Assembly (NCBI GenBank): GCA_028716365.1 | Contig: JAQUPZ010000002.1 | Location: 575,005-639,004, forward strand | Reading direction: 5' to 3' | DNA from: Kiritimatiellia bacterium | GTDB lineage: Bacteria > Verrucomicrobiota > Kiritimatiellia > UBA8416 > YA12-FULL-48-11 | DNA length: 64,000 nucleotides | Shown: piece after piece, positions 16,136 through 24,113 of the stretch | How positions within the stretch are numbered: the first letter of the stretch is position 1 | Layout: each line of letters starts with the position of its first letter | Position numbers and translations under genes: made by a program | The notes under the pieces: generated by a model | Told to the model about the DNA's origin: nothing | Seen by the model: only the letters and a program-made list of their open reading frames with translations | Databases searched by the model: none

Positions 16136-17604
16136 TAAGTTCTTTTATGACCAAAAAACCTGAGAACCTTAGCATCGTAATAGTCGGAGCATCAGGCGAT
16201 CTGTCAACAAAGAAGATACTGCCTGCCTTGTTTGCCCTGTATTGCCAGGGATTTCTGCCGGAAGATTTCAGAATCTTCGGATTTGCGCGAACACCGCTCT
16301 CAAATGACGAATTTCGCTCCCGTATCACAGAACATCTCACCTGCAGATATGCACCTTCCGAATCATGCGCAGACCGAACAAATGAATTCCTGACCCATTG
16401 TTTTTATTCCCCGGGTAAATATGAATCACGCGAATCTTTCCTCGATCTTTACCAGTTCATGCAGGAAACCGAAAAAAGTCAGGCAACCAACAGGATTTTT
16501 TACCTGGCCATTCCTCCTTCCATTTTCCTTGATACCGCAAGAGCCATGGCTGGTGCCGGTCTAGTCATATGCGAACCAGGTTCATATTGGTCCCGCGTTG
16601 TAATCGAGAAACCGTTCGGCAAAGACAGGGAATCATCCGACATTCTTACCCGTGGACTGGCAGAGGTCTTTTCAGAAGAACAAACATACCGCATAGACCA
16701 TTATCTCGGGAAAGAGATTATTCAAAATCTCATGGTCCTGCGTTTCGCAAACCTGGTATTTGAACCGATCTGGAACCGGTCATTTATCAAAAGAATCCAC
16801 ATCGACTGGAAAGAAAACATCGGGGTTGAAAACCGCGGCGGATATTTCGACGAATACGGCATTGTCAGGGATGTAATTCAGAACCACCTTCTTCAGATTC
16901 TCGCTCTCATCGCAATGGAAAAACCTGTCACCGTAAGTTCCAGACATATCCGCGACGAGAAGGTAAGAGTGCTGAAATCCATCTCTCCTGTCACGCTGGA
17001 TGAAATGGTCCTGGGACAATATACTGAAGGAATTACAAACAATATATCTAACGTTGCGTATACCCGGGAACAGGCCATACCTGCCGACTCCGCCACCCCA
17101 ACCTGCGCGGCTGTTATTTTGCACGTTAATAATAAAAGATGGAATGGCGTCCCGTTTTCGATAACAGCTGGTAAGGGCCTGGACAGCCGGTCCAGCGAGG
17201 TAAGAATCCAGTTCCGGGAGTTACCTGAAAACATTTTCTGTAATGTACCTCAATGTCTGCCTGCTAATGACCTGATCATTCGCATTCAACCAGACGAATC
17301 GATTTTCCTTAACATTATAAACAAGAAACCCGGCCTGGATCTCTCGCTTGTCGAAACAAATCTAAACCTCCGATATCAATCAACCTTTTCAGGAAAGATA
17401 CCCGATGCCTATGAACGCCTGATTCTTGATGTTATTGAAGGCGACAAAGGACTCTTTATTCGCTCGGATGAACTTGCTGCGGCATGGGACATTTTCACGC
17501 CTGTTCTTCACAAAATTGACAGGCTAAAGATCAAACCCGAACTTTATCCCTTTGGAAGTTCCGGCCCTTCATCAATACAAAAGCTGTTAACCAAAGACGA
17601 TTAA
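16132..17604 (+). CDS. zwf: Glucose-6-phosphate 1-dehydrogenase
   Basis: The protein has 490 residues from ATG 16132, which overlaps the dsbD stop as ATGA; ATG 16147 (MTKKPENLS) is also possible. The NADP-binding loop is IVIVGASGDLSTKKILPAL. The substrate region holds VIEKPFGKD and the signature RIDHYLGKEIIQNLMVLRFAN with the catalytic His. The C-terminal beta+alpha domain is present through ADELAAAWDIFTPVLHKI. It makes NADPH and 6-phosphogluconolactone. Coupling to dsbD and to the lactonase gene downstream fits supply of reducing power to thiol systems. Confidence 0.95.
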   Translation: MISSFMTKKPENLSIVIVGASGDLSTKKILPALFALYCQGFLPEDFRIFGFARTPLSNDEFRSRITEHLTCRYAPSESCADRTNEFLTHCFYSPGKYESRESFLDLYQFMQETEKSQATNRIFYLAIPPSIFLDTARAMAGAGLVICEPGSYWSRVVIEKPFGKDRESSDILTRGLAEVFSEEQTYRIDHYLGKEIIQNLMVLRFANLVFEPIWNRSFIKRIHIDWKENIGVENRGGYFDEYGIVRDVIQNHLLQILALIAMEKPVTVSSRHIRDEKVRVLKSISPVTLDEMVLGQYTEGITNNISNVAYTREQAIPADSATPTCAAVILHVNNKRWNGVPFSITAGKGLDSRSSEVRIQFRELPENIFCNVPQCLPANDLIIRIQPDESIFLNIINKKPGLDLSLVETNLNLRYQSTFSGKIPDAYERLILDVIEGDKGLFIRSDELAAAWDIFTPVLHKIDRLKIKPELYPFGSSGPSSIQKLLTKDD

Positions 17605-17623
17605 ACACAGCGAGAACCAAGCC

Positions 17624-18298
17624 ATGTTTATACAATTCAGAAAATTTCAAACAATGGAATCATTAATTACAGAAGGAGTGAAGCTGCTCAGGGAATACAT
17701 GCAGATTCGAAATGAAACTCCACACGCAATAATGCTTTCAGGAGGGCATACTCCACTTCCAATCTATAATTCAATCGCGGAATATCCATTTCCAGTATCC
17801 GACCAGCTTTATATCATGATGAGTGACGAACGCATGGTTCCGGATAACTCACCCGAAAACAACCTGGCGAAAACATCCCGCATGCTTTCCATGCTCGGCA
17901 TTCCTTCAACAAGAATATTCAAAGTTCAGACGAACTTACCTGCTCATGCAGCAGCCGAGCGTTATAACAACGACATTTCGGCCTTTTTCACAAACAAGGG
18001 TCACTTGACGCTGGCACTTCTCGGACTTGGGATGGATGGTCATACCGCATCCATTTTCTCATCTCAGGATATTACAAAAGGACAAAACAATTTTGCCATT
18101 GCTGTCTCACATGCCGGATCTCTTGCCCGAGTATCATCAACATCACGCACAATAGCCATGGCAGAAAAGATCGTTTTCCTTGCCGTTGGAAAGGAAAAAG
18201 AGGAGATTGTTGCTAAGTTCAAGAACAACCCGGATTCGGTGATAGCTGGACAGGTCGTCAAGGATGCTTTAAATATAGAACTGTGGTTTGCTGAATAG
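17624..18298 (+). CDS. pgl: 6-phosphogluconolactonase (DevB/SOL type)
   Basis: The 224-residue protein has the NagB-like fold of DevB lactonases: IMLSGGHTPLPIYNSIAE (phosphate loop), IMMSDERMVPDNSPENN and LLGLGMDGHTASIFS with the catalytic-site His. It hydrolyses 6-phosphogluconolactone made by the G6P dehydrogenase encoded 19 bp upstream. No 6-phosphogluconate dehydrogenase gene is in the window. A small Cys protein gene follows 19 bp downstream. Confidence 0.93.
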   Translation: MFIQFRKFQTMESLITEGVKLLREYMQIRNETPHAIMLSGGHTPLPIYNSIAEYPFPVSDQLYIMMSDERMVPDNSPENNLAKTSRMLSMLGIPSTRIFKVQTNLPAHAAAERYNNDISAFFTNKGHLTLALLGLGMDGHTASIFSSQDITKGQNNFAIAVSHAGSLARVSSTSRTIAMAEKIVFLAVGKEKEEIVAKFKNNPDSVIAGQVVKDALNIELWFAE

Positions 18299-18317
18299 TA
18301 AATAAAGGAGAAAAATA

Positions 18318-18494
18318 ATGGGTAAGCACGTATGCAAGGGTGAACACAAAGGCCATATCTGTGTTCTTGCAAGCGAAAACAAGCTCGATGAGATAAAGAA
18401 ACTTGTAGACGATCCAAAATTCATCTGTTTCAATTGCGGACGGGTCGCCGACAGTAAAACAAACCTGTGCAATCCAATGCCACTGGATGATTAA
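18318..18494 (+). CDS. 58-residue Cys-rich small protein
   Basis: ATG 18318 follows a strong AAAGGAG site. The 58-residue product starts MGKHVCKGEHKGHICVLA and ends with a knuckle ICFNCGRVADSKTNLCNPMPL, giving five cysteines in all. This looks like a small metal-binding or zinc-ribbon-like protein. It is last in the run of genes that begins with the sigma-54 promoter and ends 12 bp before the convergent stop of the next gene. I do not recognise a family, but the ribosome site, Cys pattern and context make it a credible gene. Confidence 0.75.
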   Translation: MGKHVCKGEHKGHICVLASENKLDEIKKLVDDPKFICFNCGRVADSKTNLCNPMPLDD

Positions 18495-18506
18495 AGTAAA
18501 AACAGA

Positions 18507-19502
18507 TTACAAATAATCATCACCGGTGGATTCTCTTTCGGCATCTACTCCCGGTTTGCTGTTCCGGGCAACAAGAAAACGTCGTAACAGTATAAAAAGT
18601 GTTAACGGGATAATTACACCGTAAAAAACCAGCTTCAGCGGATTGAACGCTGTTATCTGCCACGACAGGTCCCTGTATAGATTCCAGAAAATTGCGAGAC
18701 AGGACAACCATACAGTTCCAAAGTTCGGAAGCATATCACCCGAATGTATCAATTTCATTCCTCCAGCCCTTCTGGAAGCATGGAATGGATAAAACAGGTT
18801 GCTTCCCAGAAATCCAAGTTGGTCGAGCAATATATGTGCTCCATACGCAAAGAAACTGATCACACCAGCCAGAGGGCTCCATGCTACAGCACCAACCAGC
18901 GCAAATAATAAACCTACAATAAAACTATGACTCCATTCGCGATGCCACGGAATGAATGCAGGTATGATCCTTCCATCTGCTGAAGGCGTCATCATGAATA
19001 ATGGGCCGTCGAGAATATCTATTGTTGTTTCCACTTCATAATCAGGTTTTATGCCACAGACAAGAGTTGCCGAAGCTTTCTTTTCTTTCCCGGAATATTC
19101 TTTAACAACAGACTGATCCGTGCGAACAACAGGTCCGATTGATGCAATTACTTTTCTATTTCCAACATCGAATTTCATCTTGTACTGCCGCCATAAATCA
19201 CTCCCAAGCCTGATGGTATTAAGTTTTATCCTGACCGGTTTTCCAGTATCAAAAGTTTTGTTTACCGCAAATGCCAAACCATCAGCCACAACCTGCGGAT
19301 CAGGATCTTTTGGATCAGGAGATATTTCAATATCGCGTTTATATAGAAACTTGTAAAATTTGAAGTCAAGGGTATCGGGTAGAAGTCCAAATACTCCTCC
19401 AAGAATAAAATATAAAGGATTACCTTCCGATCCAGCTTGTACTGCCTGTTGGAAAAAGGATGCCAGCGCAATTCCAACGGAAAAATGTGCAATTCCTTTC
19501 AT
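18507..19502 (-). CDS. YdjM/LexA-binding-type membrane metal-dependent hydrolase
   Basis: The 331-residue membrane protein starts MKGIAHFSVGIALASFF and has LGGVFGLLPDTLDF. That is the usual N-terminal H...G.lLPD pattern of the YdjM family (PF04307), an integral membrane phospholipase-C-like fold. A second motif HREWSHSFIVGLLFALVG and AYGAHILLDQLG complete the His/Asp metal site. A soluble insert of about 130 residues (about 55-180) separates the two halves, unlike short family members. Members are poorly characterised. It is the last gene of a minus unit with the TctA-like and OB-fold genes. Confidence 0.82.
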   Translation of the reverse strand: MKGIAHFSVGIALASFFQQAVQAGSEGNPLYFILGGVFGLLPDTLDFKFYKFLYKRDIEISPDPKDPDPQVVADGLAFAVNKTFDTGKPVRIKLNTIRLGSDLWRQYKMKFDVGNRKVIASIGPVVRTDQSVVKEYSGKEKKASATLVCGIKPDYEVETTIDILDGPLFMMTPSADGRIIPAFIPWHREWSHSFIVGLLFALVGAVAWSPLAGVISFFAYGAHILLDQLGFLGSNLFYPFHASRRAGGMKLIHSGDMLPNFGTVWLSCLAIFWNLYRDLSWQITAFNPLKLVFYGVIIPLTLFILLRRFLVARNSKPGVDAERESTGDDYL

Positions 19503-19554
19503 AATATTCTGTTTTTATTCATCGGCGCTCATCGGCAATTAAATCTTAATCCTG

Positions 19555-20898
19555 TTAAAGTAACTTCAGCCACCCCGCCACTTTCATACCCACCCCCGAC
19601 ATATTACAGGCAATGGGTAGTAGTATCACCGCGAGACAGTTCATTCGCCGGGAACCAGACAAAACCGGGATCAATCCTATCCCGCCAGCAACAAGCATAA
19701 TTGCAAAACCTGCCAATCCAGTGACAAAACAAACAATCGCCACAATCAGTATCATTGAAACAAGTGAAAGATATCGGTAACTGAACCTTTCCATAAGCAG
19801 AATAATTCCGCGCGTTAAAGGGCCAATTAAAATAAATGAAACTGCTCCGGCAATCGCAATTGAAGCCAGTGCCATGTAATAATCGTGATACGAACCCGGT
19901 ACATACAGCCCGCGCATGAGCCACGCCCCTCCCCCTCGCGCTATACCAAGTCCCGGTACAAACAAAAGCAGAAATCCGCCAACGTAATAAACCAGTTTTG
20001 AACATCCCTGCGAAATCAGAAAAGCACGATCATCCCGAAGCGCAGTGGCATGGCCTGAGAGAAATCCACCCACCCCTCCACTGACCACAGGAAAGAACGC
20101 CGCGAAACCTCCTCCAAGTCCACCTGCAAATGTACCGCGCAGCAGCGATGAGGCGGTCAACCCAGATGAACAAGTCATCCTCTGTTTTGGAATTTTCACG
20201 CCACTTACTATATTAAGAATCAGCCATGGTATTGTGAATAATCCCACAAATGCCGGCATGAGGTTTTGAAAAGCAACTGCCGGAGAGATTGGTGACCTAT
20301 ACAACAGGATAAAACCCAGTAATCCTGACAATACAAAAGTTAACAATCCAGCACCGGTGGATTTCCATGAATCCCATAGTTTTGCAAGACCGCCCTGGCC
20401 CATAGTTCCACCCTTCGGCCACTCCGACATCAACATAAAACAAATCACACACCACAATATCCAGTGGACATGCGGTTGAAAAACAACCCTTGCAACAGGT
20501 AATAGCTTCGGCGCAATCGGACCGACAACAAACAACAGCAGGAACAGACCTGCTAATCCGCCAAAAGTGGTGAGCATCGTGCCTTCATAACCGCGGCCAT
20601 ACATCAAATATTTCTGGCCGGGCAGGACGATAAAAAGAGCGCTTTCGTCGGGAGCTGCAAGCAGAACGGAAGGTACTGTGCTCAGCATGGCATAACCGAC
20701 AATCATACCAGTGAAAAACGGCACGATCACTTCCGGCGGCCAGGTAAAAATATTCAACATAATCAACATCAGACCAATGACATTGTAAATATGCAGTCCG
20801 GGAATGCAGGTCAGGACCGAAGAAATTAAAGATCCAGTAATCGTTGATATTATTATCTTCAGGATCATTTTAAATATGAAAACTGCATCTGCATCCAT
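19555..20898 (-). CDS. TctA-like permease (DUF112 type)
   Basis: The 447-residue protein has about ten to twelve hydrophobic helices. It carries the TctA-type motifs LTCIPGLHIYNVIGLML near the N-terminus and GLGGGFAAFFPVVSGGVGGFLSGHATALRDDRAF in the middle, the two gly/pro-rich repeats of this family. It is shorter than the classical TctA (about 500 residues) and resembles the shorter archaeal-type DUF112 forms. No TctB or periplasmic TctC is nearby, so the tricarboxylate link is uncertain. The start lies 6 bp from the upstream OB-fold gene's stop, so the two are co-transcribed. Confidence 0.82.
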   Translation of the reverse strand: MDADAVFIFKMILKIIISTITGSLISSVLTCIPGLHIYNVIGLMLIMLNIFTWPPEVIVPFFTGMIVGYAMLSTVPSVLLAAPDESALFIVLPGQKYLMYGRGYEGTMLTTFGGLAGLFLLLFVVGPIAPKLLPVARVVFQPHVHWILWCVICFMLMSEWPKGGTMGQGGLAKLWDSWKSTGAGLLTFVLSGLLGFILLYRSPISPAVAFQNLMPAFVGLFTIPWLILNIVSGVKIPKQRMTCSSGLTASSLLRGTFAGGLGGGFAAFFPVVSGGVGGFLSGHATALRDDRAFLISQGCSKLVYYVGGFLLLFVPGLGIARGGGAWLMRGLYVPGSYHDYYMALASIAIAGAVSFILIGPLTRGIILLMERFSYRYLSLVSMILIVAIVCFVTGLAGFAIMLVAGGIGLIPVLSGSRRMNCLAVILLPIACNMSGVGMKVAGWLKLL

Positions 20899-20903
20899 CT
20901 GTA

Positions 20904-21446
20904 TTAATCAGAACTTTCCCGTTTCTTCTCACTTTCAATCGACAATCCTTTTACATCCCGTAGAATCAATTTCGTATTACCATTGGCCGAGATATTCAGG
21001 TTTCCGGTTGCTTCGATTAATGATTTTCGCGCAGGCACAAGGTTTTCTTTGACCAGCATCTCTGCCACTGGAGTATACGCAACAACTCTAATCTGTCCTG
21101 AGCCATCTCCAACGGGAAATGATACAGATTCGATTCTTTTTCTTTTTTTTGAAATATATGCATCCTTCTCAACCACGCCGTTGATCCTGACCAAGCCAAA
21201 GTTCATCATCGGTGTGATTTCAGAGATTTTAATTACAGGAACTTCACTGTGTACAGCCATCAGATACAGAAAGAAAAGTCCTGTAATCGCCAGAAGAATG
21301 GCTCCATATCGCAAAAACCGTAACAATGGGTTCCTGGCAGAATCACAGTCACAATAAGGGCACACATCTACAGGCCCGATAAAACGTTCACAACTGGGAC
21401 AGAACGCATCAGTACTATTTATTTTGTATTTTTTATCTTCACTCAC
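20904..21446 (-). CDS. Zinc-ribbon, one membrane helix and OB-fold protein
   Basis: The 180-residue protein has an N-terminal zinc ribbon (FCPSCERF and CPYCDCD, two C-x2-C knuckles) and one membrane helix (about residues 47-66, RYGAILLAITGLFFLYLM). A C-terminal beta-rich domain follows (INGVVEKDAYISKKRKRIESVSFPVGDGSGQIRVVAYTPVAEMLV), which reads like an OB-fold of the nucleic-acid or sugar-binding type. It is first in the unit with the TctA-like permease. The pairing suggests that they work together, but I cannot say on what. Confidence 0.75.
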   Translation of the reverse strand: MSEDKKYKINSTDAFCPSCERFIGPVDVCPYCDCDSARNPLLRFLRYGAILLAITGLFFLYLMAVHSEVPVIKISEITPMMNFGLVRINGVVEKDAYISKKRKRIESVSFPVGDGSGQIRVVAYTPVAEMLVKENLVPARKSLIEATGNLNISANGNTKLILRDVKGLSIESEKKRESSD

Positions 21447-21521
21447 TTGATAATCTCAAGAAACCAGCAATGTATCACATGACACGAAAATAAGGATGTC
21501 GGGGCATACCCTGATTTTAAG

Positions 21522-21540
21522 TGTAGGGTTTTACCTTACA
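21522..21540. promoter_or_regulatory. 19-bp palindromic site, TGTAGG-type (copy A)
   Basis: TGTAGGGTTTTACCTTACA has the form TGTAGGR-N5-YCYTACA. The same pattern recurs at 21546 and, perfectly, at 53224 beside the response-regulator genes. A NarL-type regulator binding site is inferred. Confidence 0.5.
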
Positions 21541-21545
21541 AGAAA

Positions 21546-21564
21546 TATAAGGTTAATTCCTACA
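21546..21564. promoter_or_regulatory. 19-bp palindromic site, TGTAGG-type (copy B)
   Basis: TATAAGGTTAATTCCTACA is the second copy, 5 bp after copy A. Its right half TCCTACA is identical to the perfect copy at 53224. The two copies together also form one larger imperfect inverted repeat (21522-21564). Confidence 0.5.
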
Positions 21565-21883
21565 TTATGCGGAATTTTCTCGCGATATTATGATTCAATA
21601 TCAAGAGAAGGATAGTACAAGTCTTTTTCTATATAAAATTCTGAAAAATATTGTAAAAAAGGTTGACTTGGAAAAAATGGGCTGTAAGTGTTATGTAACA
21701 TTCTGGTTGGGGCTATTCATGTCAAAAAGCAATTTCTTGTATTCGCAATCTAAGTAAATCAGGAACATTGTCTCTGCGCTCAAGAGACGAGTGAATTAAG
21801 GAATAGTTCTAAAAGATTGTCTTCGTATGGCCATCCATTAGATGGCTGAATATGAAGAAAGTTGCAAATCAAGGAGATTAGCC

Positions 21884-23047
21884 ATGTCACGATTATCACG
21901 CCGGCAATTTCTAGCAAGTACGATGTTAACAGCTACTGCTCTATCGTCATGCCAGGCAAATAACAAAACGTTTTCGGCAAAAAAAGTAAAAGACTACGCT
22001 TTAATGTGCGGCGCGGACATTGTTGGAATTACCTCAATGGACAGATTTGAGGGTATACCCAAGTTGTTGGACCCTCGTAATATTTTCCCTGAGGCGAAAT
22101 CAATGATTGTCCTTGGTTTTCGTCTTTTAAGGGGTAATTTCCGGGGCATAGAAGAAGGAACATTTTTCTCGGCATATAACATTATGGGGCACGAAGGAGT
22201 CCGGTGGGTATTTCAACCGGTGACTTTGTGGAACTTTACCAAGTTAATCGAAAACGAAGGATACGAAGCAATACCGATACCAGACAACTTCCCCTGGAGC
22301 AACATAGACAATTTAAACCCTGATGAAATTGGTACGGACTTTATTAATGTCAATCCTTCAACATTCGGAAAAATAGACGGGAATTTTTCCAGACCCGTTT
22401 CCGAGGGAAAACCCTATCCCGATGTTTTCTTTCAATTAAAAGTTGCCGCCTTTTGTGCCGGACTGGGGGAGATAGGATACAGTGGTACGTTCCTGACCCC
22501 TGAATTTGGGCCAAGACAGATGTTTGCGGCTGTCATTACCGATGCGGTACTGGAGCCGGATCCTTTATTTACGGGGAAACTCTGCGAGAAGGACAAATGC
22601 AAGATGATCTGTGTCAAAGATTGCCCGTCCCATGCAATATCTGAGAAGGAAATGGTCAAAATTAAGGTTGCAGGAAAAGAACTGGAATGGGCGAGACTGG
22701 ACTTCAACAAGTGCAGTGTTTCTTTCCACGGTGGAGACAAGGAATACAATCCCTTTATGGTTACGACCGAGGATGAGAAAGGATTTACCGAACAACCATA
22801 CACAAAATCAAGGAGATACAAAATGCCACCGGTTTACTGGTATGGCCGGGCTATTGAGGGGATGCGTGGTTGTCAAATGGCCTGTATGATACACCTTGAA
22901 GAACAGAAGAAACTTAAGAATGTTTTTAAGACTCAGTTTCGCCAAAAAGCGCCCTGGAGGATGAAAGGTAAATTAAAATCGAAAGCTGAATTGGAAGCGA
23001 TAATAAAACAGCCAGAAGAAAAAAGAAAAAAAATAGACGAACAATAG
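21884..23047 (+). CDS. Tat-exported reductive-dehalogenase-like Fe-S protein
   Basis: The protein has 387 residues from ATG 21884, which has AAGGAG 8 bp upstream; the 21842 alternative lacks a site. The N-terminus MSRLSRRQFLASTMLTATAL is a twin-arginine signal. The body resembles the RdhA/QueG family (KKVKDYALMCGADIVGITSMDRFEG, AAFCAGLGEIGYSGTFLTPEFGPRQ). The cluster motif is C-x4-C-x3-C-x3-CP (KLCEKDKCKMICVKDCPSHAI), stretched compared with ferredoxins. A late C-x3-C (RGCQMACMIHLEE) could belong to a second, reduced cluster site. The C-terminus is a charged helix. It may be a periplasmic reductase of unknown substrate; no RdhB-type membrane anchor is nearby. Confidence 0.85.
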   Translation: MSRLSRRQFLASTMLTATALSSCQANNKTFSAKKVKDYALMCGADIVGITSMDRFEGIPKLLDPRNIFPEAKSMIVLGFRLLRGNFRGIEEGTFFSAYNIMGHEGVRWVFQPVTLWNFTKLIENEGYEAIPIPDNFPWSNIDNLNPDEIGTDFINVNPSTFGKIDGNFSRPVSEGKPYPDVFFQLKVAAFCAGLGEIGYSGTFLTPEFGPRQMFAAVITDAVLEPDPLFTGKLCEKDKCKMICVKDCPSHAISEKEMVKIKVAGKELEWARLDFNKCSVSFHGGDKEYNPFMVTTEDEKGFTEQPYTKSRRYKMPPVYWYGRAIEGMRGCQMACMIHLEEQKKLKNVFKTQFRQKAPWRMKGKLKSKAELEAIIKQPEEKRKKIDEQ

Positions 23048-23102
23048 GATTTCCTCGCTTTCCTTCGTGGAGTAAAGCAAACAGTTATAGAGGAGAAAAA
23101 TT

Positions 23103-24038
23103 ATGTTAACATCGGCAAAAATAAAAAAATACGCCAAAAGTTGTGGCGCTGATATTGTCGGGATTGGTTCCATGGACAGGTTTGAAGGCGCGCCAAAGCA
23201 GATGGACCTCCGGAATCTTTTTCCGGACGCCAAGTCGATAATCGCCATGGGGTTCCGTCATTTCCGGGGTCTTTTCCGTGGTATTGAGGAAGGTACTTTC
23301 TGGACTGCTTATTCGGCCATGGGTTATGCCGGAATAAACTACATATATCAACCGCTGGTCTTATGGAATGTCGCGAGGATGATAGAAGACGAGGGGTATG
23401 AAGCCATAGGGCTTCCGAATAATGCGTTAAGGCATAATTCTATGGGTAAAATAAATCTACGCTGTTCCAGTCCCGTTTCTCCGGATAAGGCTGCTCCTGA
23501 CGTTGCCTGGCACATGAGGATTGCCGCCTTCTGCGCCGGCATGGGAGAAATAGGATATAGTAAAATGTTTTTGTCCCCTGAATTTGGTCCAAGACAAAGA
23601 ATAGCTGTTATGCTTACCAACGCTCCTCTGAAACCGGACCCTTTATTTGCCGGAAAACTCTGCGACAAATGCATGAGTTGTGTCAACGAGTGCACAGTCC
23701 AGGCAATACCCAGAGACAAAGTGGTTAAAGTCACGATAGCCGGCCGGAAAATTGAGTGGGCTGATATCGATATGGGAAAATGTGCCATGGGGTTTTGCGG
23801 TGGAAATGAGCATATGAATCCATTTATTGTTACAGATAAAGACAGGAAAGAATTTGAGAAAATATATTCACATGGCGCCACCGAAATTAAAATTCCGCCG
23901 ATATATCATTACGCGAGGGCCCTTGAAGGTGCCAGCGGCTGTATCCGCGCCTGTATGATCCACCTCGCAGAACAAGGCAAGCTGAAGAATCAATTTAAAG
24001 AGCCTTTTAGAAAGCGAAAACCCTGGGTATTGAAATAA
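23103..24038 (+). CDS. Cytosolic reductive-dehalogenase-like Fe-S protein (paralog)
   Basis: The 311-residue protein is a paralog of the gene 55 bp upstream: same order of KSCGADIVGIGSMDRFEG, FRGLFRGIEEGTFWTAY, AAFCAGMGEIGYSKMFLSPEFGPRQ and GCIRACMIHLAEQGKLKNQF. It lacks a signal peptide. Its cluster motif is the ordinary C-x2-C-x2-C-x3-C (KLCDKCMSCVNECTVQAI), in contrast to the upstream gene, so a [4Fe-4S] cluster is likely. Cobalamin binding, as in RdhA and QueG, cannot be confirmed by eye. A GAGGAG site precedes the ATG. Confidence 0.85.
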   Translation: MLTSAKIKKYAKSCGADIVGIGSMDRFEGAPKQMDLRNLFPDAKSIIAMGFRHFRGLFRGIEEGTFWTAYSAMGYAGINYIYQPLVLWNVARMIEDEGYEAIGLPNNALRHNSMGKINLRCSSPVSPDKAAPDVAWHMRIAAFCAGMGEIGYSKMFLSPEFGPRQRIAVMLTNAPLKPDPLFAGKLCDKCMSCVNECTVQAIPRDKVVKVTIAGRKIEWADIDMGKCAMGFCGGNEHMNPFIVTDKDRKEFEKIYSHGATEIKIPPIYHYARALEGASGCIRACMIHLAEQGKLKNQFKEPFRKRKPWVLK

Positions 24039-24041
24039 AAC

Positions 24042-24113
24042 ATGAAATTTGTCGTGGGTTATCAGCTTCCCGAAGAAGACGAAGAACCATTTATTGAACC
24101 GGTATCGACCTAG
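24042..24113 (+). pseudogene. Short ORF, possible 5' remnant of a lost gene
   Basis: ATG 24042 opens a 23-codon frame (MKFVVGYQLPEEDEEPFIEP...) 3 bp after the stop of the Fe-S gene. The peptide reads like the start of a longer protein, then stops where the convergent LolA-like gene begins. It could be a truncated third gene of the Fe-S unit, or chance. Confidence 0.3.

Larger units (their letters stand above)
21447..21883. other. 437-bp intergenic region upstream of the Fe-S gene pair
   Basis: No ORF of note lies here. It separates the divergent OB-fold gene and the Fe-S genes. It holds two palindromic sites (listed separately) and AT-rich DNA after them. TTGACT near 21662 with a TAAGTG or TGTTAT downstream is a possible but weak promoter. 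Long untranslated leader sequence is possible. Confidence 0.5.
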
